The notes under the pieces: generated by a model
The model's input: only the letters and a program-made list of their open reading frames with translations
Told to the model about the DNA's origin: nothing
Database searches by the model: none
Program-made: the position numbers and the translations under genes
Shown: positions 14,804-22,762 of the stretch, one piece after another
How positions within the stretch are numbered: the stretch's first letter is position 1
How the letters are laid out: each line of letters starts with the position of its first letter
Origin: a bacterium
Lineage (GTDB): Bacteria > Caldisericota > Caldisericia > B22-G15
DNA length: 27,233 nucleotides
Reading direction: 5' to 3'
Assembly (NCBI GenBank): GCA_012517755.1
Contig: JAAYUH010000003.1
Span: 1 to 27,233, forward strand

Positions 14804-17287
14804 TCACTCAAAATTTTCATATGAATAAATATTGATATTTTGAAAAATTTTATTAAATTTTTCACCAACTATACATTTATCAATTTTTAATTTCAATGCT
14901 AAAGCCAAAGCTTCTCCTGTTTCTTTTGAACCTCCAACTCTCTTACCAAGATCTTCAGCCATACTCTCTTCAAATCTTGTGAGTTCAACTGATTTTATTT
15001 TTTCACTTGTTCTATATTTCATAGGTAATTCACTCGCAACCTTAGAAGTTATATAGACCTCTTCAACAAATGGAAAATAGTCAAGTTCAAGAATTTTCAT
15101 CATTGCTTTTCTATCAAGAACAATTCTACCTTTGAACACAGAAGTATCAACTATTTTTTCTGTCTTTGAAATTCTTGGAATAATTTCTTCTATCTTCTTT
15201 TCACTAATAGTTTCTGGTTTAGGCATTAGTTCTTCTATTTCTATTGTTTCCTCTTGTTCTTGAAGCTTAAACTCCTCTTTTTTTGGAGGTTCAATTATCT
15301 CTTCTTCTTTTGTTTCAACTTTCTCAATCTCTGGAGTTTCGATTTTCTCTATTTCTGGAATCTCAATCCTTTCTTCTGGTGTCTTAATCTTTTCTTCTGG
15401 GATCTCAATTTTTTCTTCTGGGGTTTTAATTTCTTCTTTCTCTTCTAATTCTTCTGGAATTATATTTTCTTCTTTTTCTATAGGTAATTCCTCTAAACCG
15501 AATTTCTCCTTTTTTTCAATTACAGGTTCTAAATTTTCAGTTAAAACTTCTATTTCTTCTGGCTCTTTAACTCTCTCTTTAACAACTTTTCTTTTTCTCA
15601 AAAAAATGAACAATAAAACTATTAATAAAATTACAACTGCAATAATAAGTATAAAGTTTATCCCTTGTAAAATAGGAGGTAATTTAATATTTTTAATAAA
15701 AGGTAAAACTATAGTAAAATTATTTATAAAACTCAAAAACCTATCTTTAATTAATGATATTTCCCAGAGAATAATATTTATTATTCCTTCAGGAGTTTCA
15801 ACTATTGGTTTTTGATTGATAGGAGGTTTTGTCTCTCCAGTTATCAATTCTGTCTTACCCAAAGTAATTAATATGGAATCATCTTTTACTGGTGAAATAT
15901 TATAGAGAATTTCTCTATTGATATGATTTGATGTTTCAAAAACAACAACATCATTTTTAGATGTTATATTTATTTTAGAAAGCGAATTTTCTGTTTCATA
16001 TTGATAAACACCCATTTTTTGTAATGTAATTTTATTAGTTTTATTTAATGTTAAATCATTTATTGTGATTTCATTGTTGTCATAAAGTGATAGCACATAA
16101 ACTATTCTTTTATGTCCAGTAGAATATTTAGTTGAAATTTTTCCAGTTAAGAATGTAAAATCTTTATCAGATGTATTACCAAATTTGTTTAAAATTTGTT
16201 CACCACCAAAATTTGAGGATTTTCCTAATAGATATAGGTATAGATTTTTATTATATGAAATCTCAAATGGTTCTAAAGAAGTTTCAATTACCTTATATTC
16301 ATATTTTTTTAATAAACCTTCTAATGATTTTTTTGAAGATAGCAAATTGATTTTATAATTTAAGTTATCATCTAAAGAAAATATATTTAAATCACCAAAA
16401 CTTAAACTATAATTCTTATATGGTATTACTGGAAGAAAAGTTGAATCATCAAAAACTCCATAAATTATTAATAATGGACTACTTGATTTATAATAAACAA
16501 GAGCGGGACTTCTTAAACTTTTATTTACTAATTCACCTTTATTAATATTACCTTTAAATATAAGTTCTCCTCCAGCATCTTCAATCAATACTGAATTTGA
16601 ATCAGAAAAACTAACTGCAAAAATATTTTTTTGTGTAAAGAAAAATCCTTCAGAACTAATCAAATATGTTAAATCATCATCACTTTTATCTTGTGGAAAG
16701 TTATCATTTGTAATTCCTATTGAAGATGTAGTTACAACTATTGGACCAGTCGATTTGATATAAAAAATTTGTGGAGAGCTTAAATCAATTCTTTTATATT
16801 GACCATATTTAATTTTTCCTTCAAAAAGGGTTTTTCCATCTTTATTAACTACCTGAACATCACTATCTTTTAAACCAACTATATAAATTTTTTCAAAAGA
16901 AATTCCATAAAACTCTGTACCTACAAAATTAGGATAAGTATAATTTATAAGATTAGTTTCACTTCTTTTTTCTCCTGTTCCAAATCTTAACTCAAATTGT
17001 TTTTCTTCTCCTTTGTTTATAGTGGTTTCAAATCTAAATTTTACTTTTTTATCACTTTGTTCAAATATATATATTGGAACCTCTTTATTTGTTTTTGGAT
17101 CAATTAAAATAACACTATCATCTTTTTTTAAATTATCATCCTCTATTATTAAATCAATAAAACAGGGATTTCTTGATAATCCACCATTTTCTTTTATAGT
17201 AATAATTTTTTTATAGCCCTTATTTTGCGCTATTGAAATAACTGGAATTAATAAAAAAATTATTATAATTATTAGTAATTTTTTCAC
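14804..17287 (-). CDS. Secreted/membrane-anchored protein with C-terminal PIN-like domain
   Basis: The 827-residue protein has several parts. There is an N-terminal signal peptide (1-20, SIA before Gln21) and then a beta-rich extracellular region (about 21-500). Residues 40-105 resemble DUF2341-type domains. Three repeats (about 130-190, 220-280, 395-455) have a pattern like bacterial IgGFc-binding-type beta modules. One transmembrane helix follows (543-563), then RKRK, which predicts a cytoplasmic C-terminus. Next comes an acidic Pro-Glu-Ile-Lys linker (about 575-705). A PIN-like domain (710-827) ends the protein, with VDTSV (Asp714), ASELP (Glu753), ETGEALALAL (Glu792) and GEKF (Glu809) as candidate acidic active-site residues. 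PIN domains are usually RNases of toxin systems. The start is GTG, with TATAAT 7 nt upstream and no SD. I do not recognise a named family for the whole protein. Confidence 0.75.
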   Translation of the reverse strand: MKKLLIIIIIFLLIPVISIAQNKGYKKIITIKENGGLSRNPCFIDLIIEDDNLKKDDSVILIDPKTNKEVPIYIFEQSDKKVKFRFETTINKGEEKQFELRFGTGEKRSETNLINYTYPNFVGTEFYGISFEKIYIVGLKDSDVQVVNKDGKTLFEGKIKYGQYKRIDLSSPQIFYIKSTGPIVVTTSSIGITNDNFPQDKSDDDLTYLISSEGFFFTQKNIFAVSFSDSNSVLIEDAGGELIFKGNINKGELVNKSLRSPALVYYKSSSPLLIIYGVFDDSTFLPVIPYKNYSLSFGDLNIFSLDDNLNYKINLLSSKKSLEGLLKKYEYKVIETSLEPFEISYNKNLYLYLLGKSSNFGGEQILNKFGNTSDKDFTFLTGKISTKYSTGHKRIVYVLSLYDNNEITINDLTLNKTNKITLQKMGVYQYETENSLSKINITSKNDVVVFETSNHINREILYNISPVKDDSILITLGKTELITGETKPPINQKPIVETPEGIINIILWEISLIKDRFLSFINNFTIVLPFIKNIKLPPILQGINFILIIAVVILLIVLLFIFLRKRKVVKERVKEPEEIEVLTENLEPVIEKKEKFGLEELPIEKEENIIPEELEEKEEIKTPEEKIEIPEEKIKTPEERIEIPEIEKIETPEIEKVETKEEEIIEPPKKEEFKLQEQEETIEIEELMPKPETISEKKIEEIIPRISKTEKIVDTSVFKGRIVLDRKAMMKILELDYFPFVEEVYITSKVASELPMKYRTSEKIKSVELTRFEESMAEDLGKRVGGSKETGEALALALKLKIDKCIVGEKFNKIFQNINIYSYENFE
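15323..15439 (-). repeat. Coding repeat encoding an EK-I-P-E linker
   Basis: Residues about 617-655 of the PIN-like protein are made of imperfect units of about 7-11 residues built from the words KTPEE, KIEIPE and IEKIETPE. The matching DNA shows recurring T/C-rich repeats. It lies between the membrane helix and the PIN-like domain, so it probably acts as an extended cytoplasmic spacer and may vary in length between strains. Confidence 0.7.
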
Positions 17288-17294
17288 TGCATAA

Positions 17295-17300
17295 ATTATA
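17295..17300 (-). promoter_or_regulatory. Possible -10 element giving a leaderless mRNA for the PIN-like gene
   Basis: TATAAT on the minus strand ends 7 nt before the GTG start at 17285-17287, so a transcript from it would begin at or next to the start codon. No SD is visible before that codon. The gap to rnfB is only 31 nt and very AT-rich, so read-through from the rnf operon is an alternative. Confidence 0.3.
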
Positions 17301-17318
17301 ATATATTTTTATATAATT

Positions 17319-18161
17319 TTAAACTTTTAATTCTTCTGGCTCCTTTTCAACTAAAAGCAATACTTCATCTCTTTGAATTTTTATAACATAGGTTGGACAC
17401 TTTTCAACGCATAAATTACAAAGATTACATTTAGACATATCGAAAATTGGAATTCCATTTTTGCTCCAAGAAACTGCATTTGTTGGACAAACTTTTATAC
17501 ATATCCCACATTTTATACACCCTCTTTTACACTCTTTTCTCACATCAATTCCCTTTTTTGGGTTATTGCACATAACAATTCCAAATTCATTCCAATTAAC
17601 CATTTCAATTACATTTCTCGGACAAATATTTGCACAAATTCCACATCCAGTACATTTATCATAATCGAAAATTGGTAATCCATCTTTCATTTTTATAGCA
17701 TCAAATGGACAGGCTCTTTCACAAGTACCAAGACCAATACAGCCATATTCACAACTTTTTTCACCATTAAAAGCAAAAACAGTCTCTCTACAATCTTCAA
17801 CCCCTTGATATAAAGCCCTTTTCTTTTCAAAAAATCTATTAGCAACACATTTTAAAACCGGTTTTAATTTTTGAATACTTAATGGATTTTTTCCAATAGT
17901 AATTAATATTTTTGTCATATTTTCGCCATTGGTTACTTTGCATTTTGTAGGATCTACACCCTCTTTTACTATTGCATTTGCTAATGCTTCACATCCACCA
18001 TATCCACAGGCACCACAATTTGCCCCAGCAAGAAGTGAAAGAATTTTTGAAACATTCTCATCAACTTTAACTTCAAAAATTTTATTAAACCAAGATAGTA
18101 AAATTCCAAAAATTATTGAAAGTAGACCCATAAGAATAACTGATTTAATAATAAAATTCAT
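17319..18161 (-). CDS. rnfB: Rnf complex subunit RnfB (multi-cluster ferredoxin)
   Basis: RnfB takes electrons from ferredoxin and passes them into the Rnf complex. The 280-residue protein begins with one membrane helix. It then has the CGACGYGGC cluster (four cysteines including one 16 residues on) and a CxxxCxxxxxCxxxCP group. Three ferredoxin-type CxxCxxCxxxCP groups follow, at least five Fe-S sites in all. Enterobacterial RsxB/RnfB has fewer, and this form is typical of anaerobes such as Acetobacterium. The ATG at 18159-18161 has a GGAGG SD with 6-nt spacing. A TTG one codon upstream is less likely. It is the last gene of rnfCDGEAB. Confidence 0.95.
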   Translation of the reverse strand: MNFIIKSVILMGLLSIIFGILLSWFNKIFEVKVDENVSKILSLLAGANCGACGYGGCEALANAIVKEGVDPTKCKVTNGENMTKILITIGKNPLSIQKLKPVLKCVANRFFEKKRALYQGVEDCRETVFAFNGEKSCEYGCIGLGTCERACPFDAIKMKDGLPIFDYDKCTGCGICANICPRNVIEMVNWNEFGIVMCNNPKKGIDVRKECKRGCIKCGICIKVCPTNAVSWSKNGIPIFDMSKCNLCNLCVEKCPTYVIKIQRDEVLLLVEKEPEELKV

Positions 18162-18173
18162 CAAATTCCTCCG

Positions 18174-18749
18174 TTACTTTATTAAACCTTTAAAACCTAA
18201 AAAAGCAATTGCTATTAAGGCCATTGATGTAAAAACTATGGGATATCCTTTAAAAAATTTAGGAATATTAGAAAGTCTTAACCTTTCTCTTACTCCAGCT
18301 AAAATCAAAAGAGCTAATCCATAACCAAAAGAGGTTCCTAATGCATAAACTAAACTCTCAATGAAAGTATAATTTTTATCAATATTAATAAATGTTACAG
18401 CAAGAATCATACAATTGGTTGTAATAAGAGGTAAATAAATACCCATTGCTTTGTAAAGAGAAGGAACATTCTTTTTTAAGTAAATTTCTACAAGTTGAAC
18501 AAGAGATGCAATTGTAAATATAAATACAATTATCTCAAGAAATTCAAGGCCCTGCATAAATAGATGAAAAATTATCCATGTTATAGCAGTTGCAATTGTT
18601 TGAACAAAAATAACTGCAAAGGCCATTCCAATGGATGCGTCAATTGAATTAGTAACACCAACATATGAACATAGAGCTATATATCTTATAAAAACCATAT
18701 TATCAACAATTGCTGCTGAGATTATTATTTTTAGAAGATTGGATAACAT
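18174..18749 (-). CDS. rnfA: Rnf complex membrane subunit RnfA
   Basis: The 191-residue protein has about six membrane helices. It has the conserved ALCSYVGVTNSID segment near the N-terminus and TTNCMIL in the middle. The cysteines in these two places, with those in RnfE, are thought to bind an Fe-S centre inside the membrane. RnfA and RnfE are homologous with opposite topology. The GGAGG SD lies in the end of rnfE, whose stop adjoins this ATG. Confidence 0.95.
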   Translation of the reverse strand: MLSNLLKIIISAAIVDNMVFIRYIALCSYVGVTNSIDASIGMAFAVIFVQTIATAITWIIFHLFMQGLEFLEIIVFIFTIASLVQLVEIYLKKNVPSLYKAMGIYLPLITTNCMILAVTFINIDKNYTFIESLVYALGTSFGYGLALLILAGVRERLRLSNIPKFFKGYPIVFTSMALIAIAFLGFKGLIK

Positions 18750-19349
18750 TTATGACCTCCTTTTTAAAATTCCATTTAGTAAAGCAATAAATACTGCAAT
18801 CAAGAAGAAACCACCAGGTGGAGAAGTTAAAATAGACATAGGTTGATATACTTCAGGCATTACTCTAATACCTAAAAATGTTCCTTTACCAAAAATCTCT
18901 CTTATTATACTTAAAACTATTATAACCCATGAATATCCTAAAGCCATTCCGAGAGAATCCATTAAATTTTCAACAAAGTTCTTTTTATAAGAGAATGCCT
19001 CTATTCTTCCGAGAACTATACAATTAACAACAATTAAAGGAATAAATACACCCATTGATTTTGAAAGTGAAGGAAAATATGCTTTCATTACAAGATCTAC
19101 GATTGTTGTTGGAACAGCTATAAAAATAAGAAATATAGGTATTCTCACTTCATTTGGTATTATTTTTTTAAAAATTGATACCAATAGTTCAGAAATTATA
19201 AGAACAAAACTAAAGCCTAAACTCATACCTAAAGCATTAGATACATCAGTTGATACAGCGAGAACAGAGCATAAACCAAGCATAATAATTAAAATTGGGT
19301 TTTCTTTAAACAAACCTTTTGTGAACTCTTTAAATATATTTTTTTTCAC
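18750..19349 (-). CDS. rnfE: Rnf complex membrane subunit RnfE
   Basis: The 199-residue protein has about six helices, with GLCSVLAVSTDVSNALGMS near the N-terminus and VNCIVLGRIEAF. These are the paired cysteine motifs of the RnfE/NqrD family. The start is GTG with a GGAGG SD and overlaps the rnfG stop as GTGA. The end, SPPGGFFLIAVFIAL, is typical. Confidence 0.95.
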   Translation of the reverse strand: MKKNIFKEFTKGLFKENPILIIMLGLCSVLAVSTDVSNALGMSLGFSFVLIISELLVSIFKKIIPNEVRIPIFLIFIAVPTTIVDLVMKAYFPSLSKSMGVFIPLIVVNCIVLGRIEAFSYKKNFVENLMDSLGMALGYSWVIIVLSIIREIFGKGTFLGIRVMPEVYQPMSILTSPPGGFFLIAVFIALLNGILKRRS

Positions 19350-19906
19350 TTATTCCCTCCATAAATATTCTCTAAATAGAATTTTCCAATTATTTTAATA
19401 GCATTTGATATTGCTCTTGATGATATTGTAGCCCCAGTTATTGCTTGAACATCCTCTTTAACTATAAAGGGGTCTTTTAAATTCTTATTTATGAATTGAT
19501 TTGTGAAATCTTTTGATGTTATCAATGATCCAAGGCCTGGTGTTTCTGAATGTTCAAGAACATAAACACCTTTACAGTTTTGATCTTGATAACCAAAAAG
19601 CGATTCAACTTTACCTCCATAACCAGAATAGGTAGCTCTTATAATGAAACCCTCTTTTCCATCTTGGAGCTCAACTTTATAAATAGTTATTATATTAATA
19701 TTATTTTCAATAACTTTATTTTTATATTCAGGAATTTCATTAAATTCAGTCTGATTTGGAAAAATTTCTTCTATTGCATTTTTGATTGTTAGAAATTTTT
19801 GTTCCTCAATTTTTGGATTTGTAAAAGAGTATACCCATGCAAGAAGTAAAGTTCCAATAGTTGCTATTATAAAAACTGTTAATCCAGATTTTATAATATT
19901 TTTCAT
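19346..19906 (-). CDS. rnfG: Rnf complex FMN-binding subunit RnfG
   Basis: RnfG carries a covalently bound FMN outside the membrane. The 186-residue protein has an N-terminal membrane anchor, the ETPGLGSLI segment (121-129) and the flavinylation motif TGATISS (157-163), with Thr160 as the expected attachment site. Flavinylation needs an ApbE transferase, which is not in the window. Start and stop overlap rnfD and rnfE by 4 nt each. Confidence 0.94.
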   Translation of the reverse strand: MKNIIKSGLTVFIIATIGTLLLAWVYSFTNPKIEEQKFLTIKNAIEEIFPNQTEFNEIPEYKNKVIENNINIITIYKVELQDGKEGFIIRATYSGYGGKVESLFGYQDQNCKGVYVLEHSETPGLGSLITSKDFTNQFINKNLKDPFIVKEDVQAITGATISSRAISNAIKIIGKFYLENIYGGNK

Positions 19907-20871
19907 TTCTTAACTCCTGTACCAAAGATTCTTGGCTTTAATTGGTCTAAAAATGGAGTAACAACATTCATAGATAAAATTGCAAATGATACACCCTCTG
20001 GATAAACTCCAAAATTTCTAATAATAACAGTTAAGGCTCCAATACCTATACCATAAATTATCTTACCTAAATTTGTTACAGGACTTGTTACATAGTCAGT
20101 AGCCATATAAAAAGCACCTATTATTAAGCCTCCAGATAAGATGTGAAAAAGTGGATCTTGTTTTAAAATTATAGATGTAACAGCAACAGTTAAAATTATT
20201 GTGAAAGGAATTTTTAAATCAATAATATCTTTTCTAATTAAAAATAGGAAAACTATTCCTAAAAGTAAAAGCAGTTTTGATGTTTCTCCAATTGAGCCTC
20301 CAATATTTCCAAAAAATAGATCCTTATAAAGAGAGGTTGAGATTTGAAGATTACCTGATCTGAAAAGATCAAGCGGAGTTGCTGTTGTTATATATGGAGT
20401 AGTAGAAGTAAAATATTTAAAAAAATTATATTGAGGCTTAGGCCATTTATTTAATATAGCAGTCCATGATAAAAATATAACTGCTCTTCCGAAAAGAGCA
20501 GGATTAACAAAATTTGAACCAAGTCCTCCAAAAAGTTGTTTTGCTATAATTATTGCACAAGAAGCACCAATAGCAATCATCCATAATGGAGTTTGAGGTG
20601 AAACAGTTAATGCAAGAAGAAGGCCAGTTAAAGCCGCACTTCCATCTTTTATTGTAATTTTTTGCTTTGTAATAACTTGATATAAAAACTCAGATAAAAT
20701 TGAAGTAATTATACTTGTTATAATTATTAGAAAAACTTGCAATCCAAATGAATAAATACCCCAAATTGCAGCAGGTAGAAGTGCAATAAATACCAACCTC
20801 ATTATTTGAGCTGTAGTTATCGGGTCTCTAATATGAGGAGAAGAAGATACAATTACCTTATTATCTTTCAT
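19903..20871 (-). CDS. rnfD: Rnf complex membrane subunit RnfD
   Basis: The 322-residue polytopic subunit is homologous to NqrB and carries covalent FMN. Visible are SSSPHIRDPITT (9-20), DGSAALTGLLLALTVSP (76-92), FGGLGSNFVNPALFGRA (114-130) and TATPLD near 163-168, where Thr165 is the expected flavin attachment. The C-terminal GGLIIGAFYMATDYVTSPVT segment is also conserved. An SD precedes the ATG, and the rnfC stop is 10 nt upstream. Confidence 0.95.
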   Translation of the reverse strand: MKDNKVIVSSSPHIRDPITTAQIMRLVFIALLPAAIWGIYSFGLQVFLIIITSIITSILSEFLYQVITKQKITIKDGSAALTGLLLALTVSPQTPLWMIAIGASCAIIIAKQLFGGLGSNFVNPALFGRAVIFLSWTAILNKWPKPQYNFFKYFTSTTPYITTATPLDLFRSGNLQISTSLYKDLFFGNIGGSIGETSKLLLLLGIVFLFLIRKDIIDLKIPFTIILTVAVTSIILKQDPLFHILSGGLIIGAFYMATDYVTSPVTNLGKIIYGIGIGALTVIIRNFGVYPEGVSFAILSMNVVTPFLDQLKPRIFGTGVKK

Positions 20872-20881
20872 TTTTCCTCCA

Positions 20882-22207
20882 CTATTTTTTCCTTTTAATT
20901 AGTTCATTTTTCGCATATCTAATTGATTGAACAAGATATCTTTTTGAAGGACAAACATATCCACAAGCACCACATTCAATACAATCTAAAGCGCCAAAAT
21001 CTTTAGCTTTATCAAAATCCTCTATTCTTGAATACATATCAATAAACATTGGCATAAGATACATCGGACAAGAATTGGCACACCTTCCACATCTAATACA
21101 AGGCAACTCTTCATACTCTTTAACCTCTTTATGAGTGAATAAAAGTAGACCCGAAGTTCCTTTAGTGATCGGAACATCAAGAGTATAAGATGAAAAACCC
21201 ATCATAGGTCCACCAAAAATTATTTTTCTTAAATCTCCTTCTATCCCACCACAATAATCAACAATATCTCTTGATAGAGTACCAATTTTAACTTTAACAT
21301 TTTTTGATTCCTTTACACCTGAGCCACTTATAGTTAAAACTCTTTCAATAAGGGGCATTCCATCACAAACTGCTTCTTTAATAGCAAGTGTTGTTCCAAC
21401 ATTTTGAACAATACATCCAACATCAAAAGGAAGACCGCCAGATGGAACCTCTTTTCCAATTATTGCTTTTATTAGATGTTTTTCAGAACCTTGAGGATAT
21501 TTTGTTTTAAGAATAACAATATCTATAACATTTGATAAATTTTTATTTTTTATAATCTTATATAGTTCATCTGCTGCATCTTTTTTATTTTCTTCAATAC
21601 CAAAAATAACTTTTTTTGGCTCTAAAATTTTCATTAAAATTTCAACACCTTTTACAATATTTTCACTTTCTTCAACCATTAATCTATAGTCACATGTTAA
21701 AAATGGTTCGCATTCTGCTCCATTTATTATTAGATATTCAATTTTTTTATTAGGAGGAGGCGTTAATTTTATATGAGTTGGAAAAGCTGCACCACCCATA
21801 CCAACTATACCTGATTCTCTAATTATATTAAGGAGTTCTGTTTTATTTAAAGAATCAATATTTTCTCTTTTTACAACACTTTTATGTAATTTGTACTCTT
21901 TATCATTTTTAATTTTAATACCCAATGAAAATTTTCCAGTTGGAAGTACAACATTTTCAATTGAAACAACCTCTCCAGAAATTGGAGAATGAACAGGTGA
22001 AGAAACTTTTGCATCACAATCTCCAATTTTTTCTCCCATTAAAACCTTATCATTCACATTAACAAGTGGTTGATTTGGAGCACCAGTGTGTTGATGTAAA
22101 GGAACAATTACCTCATTTACATCAAAAAAAATTTCAATTTTTTTATCTTTAGTTATTTTATTCTCTTTAGGATGAACCCCTCCTTTTTTAAATGTTAATA
22201 CCTTCAT
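20882..22207 (-). CDS. rnfC: Rnf complex NADH-interacting subunit RnfC
   Basis: RnfC is the peripheral subunit with FMN and NAD binding that reduces NAD+ in the Fd:NAD+ direction. The 441-residue protein has an N-terminal biotinyl-like domain (about 40-100), GMGGAAFPT (136-144), NGAECEP (162-168) and a C-terminal pair of [4Fe-4S] motifs. These are Cys370/373/376/380 and Cys409/412/415/419. Length fits the clostridial type, without the long C-terminal repeats of gamma-proteobacterial RnfC. Its ATG overlaps the zinc-ribbon gene stop as ATGA. Confidence 0.96.
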   Translation of the reverse strand: MKVLTFKKGGVHPKENKITKDKKIEIFFDVNEVIVPLHQHTGAPNQPLVNVNDKVLMGEKIGDCDAKVSSPVHSPISGEVVSIENVVLPTGKFSLGIKIKNDKEYKLHKSVVKRENIDSLNKTELLNIIRESGIVGMGGAAFPTHIKLTPPPNKKIEYLIINGAECEPFLTCDYRLMVEESENIVKGVEILMKILEPKKVIFGIEENKKDAADELYKIIKNKNLSNVIDIVILKTKYPQGSEKHLIKAIIGKEVPSGGLPFDVGCIVQNVGTTLAIKEAVCDGMPLIERVLTISGSGVKESKNVKVKIGTLSRDIVDYCGGIEGDLRKIIFGGPMMGFSSYTLDVPITKGTSGLLLFTHKEVKEYEELPCIRCGRCANSCPMYLMPMFIDMYSRIEDFDKAKDFGALDCIECGACGYVCPSKRYLVQSIRYAKNELIKRKK

Positions 22208-22752
22208 TTTTTCTCTTCCTCTTTTTGTTTATGTCCACAATATGGACACATATCCCAATCAAGATCTATTGGTTTTCCACAAAAAGAACACTCTTTTTTT
22301 AAAACTGTTTTACAATAAGGACATATTAACCAATTTTCTTTAATAGGTGCACCACAATTTGGACATTTCATTTTCTCTTTTGAAAGTAAAAAAGCCCAAT
22401 ATTCTCTTTCAAGTTGTAATGTCTCTTTTTCTAACTTATCAAGTTCAAGATCATCTTTAGTCCAGGGTGGTCTTACAATAAGATATATCAAAAGTGGAAT
22501 GATACCACCAATTGGAAATGATAAGATATGAAAAATCCATGTAGGATTACCTATAGCATTATAGATAAAAGGAAAAACTATTCCACCAAAAATGACCAAT
22601 ATAAACCAGAAATATTGACCAAATCCTCTTTTTTTAGAATCCTGATAAACCCAATAAGCAATTAAAATGATAAATAAAATTAATACTAAATAAAAATAAG
22701 CAGTGTAGGCTTTTAAAGGTTCAAATATATCAGTACTGTTTTGATTAGGCAA
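22204..22752 (-). CDS. Membrane protein with C-terminal double zinc ribbon
   Basis: The 182-residue protein has three hydrophobic helices (about 15-35, 48-66 and 72-93), then a charged helix and two zinc ribbons. The first ribbon has Cys130/133 and Cys144/147; the second has Cys155/158 and Cys169/172 in CPNC, CPYC, CSFC and CPYC motifs. I do not recognise a named family; zinc-ribbon tails of this kind occur in many proteins of unknown function. I chose a TTG start at 22750-22752 because a near-perfect SD (AAGGAGGTGA) ends 2 nt upstream. The GTG at 22758 would sit inside the SD. It overlaps rnfC by 4 nt, so a role tied to Rnf expression or assembly is possible. Confidence 0.75.
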   Translation of the reverse strand: MPNQNSTDIFEPLKAYTAYFYLVLILFIILIAYWVYQDSKKRGFGQYFWFILVIFGGIVFPFIYNAIGNPTWIFHILSFPIGGIIPLLIYLIVRPPWTKDDLELDKLEKETLQLEREYWAFLLSKEKMKCPNCGAPIKENWLICPYCKTVLKKECSFCGKPIDLDWDMCPYCGHKQKEEEKK

Positions 22753-22762
22753 ATTCACCTCC

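Noticed and set aside
15254..15448. Phe/Leu-rich plus-strand frame of 64 codons
   Set aside because: It is the complement of the Glu/Lys/Pro repeat of the PIN-like protein; low complexity makes an open frame likely.
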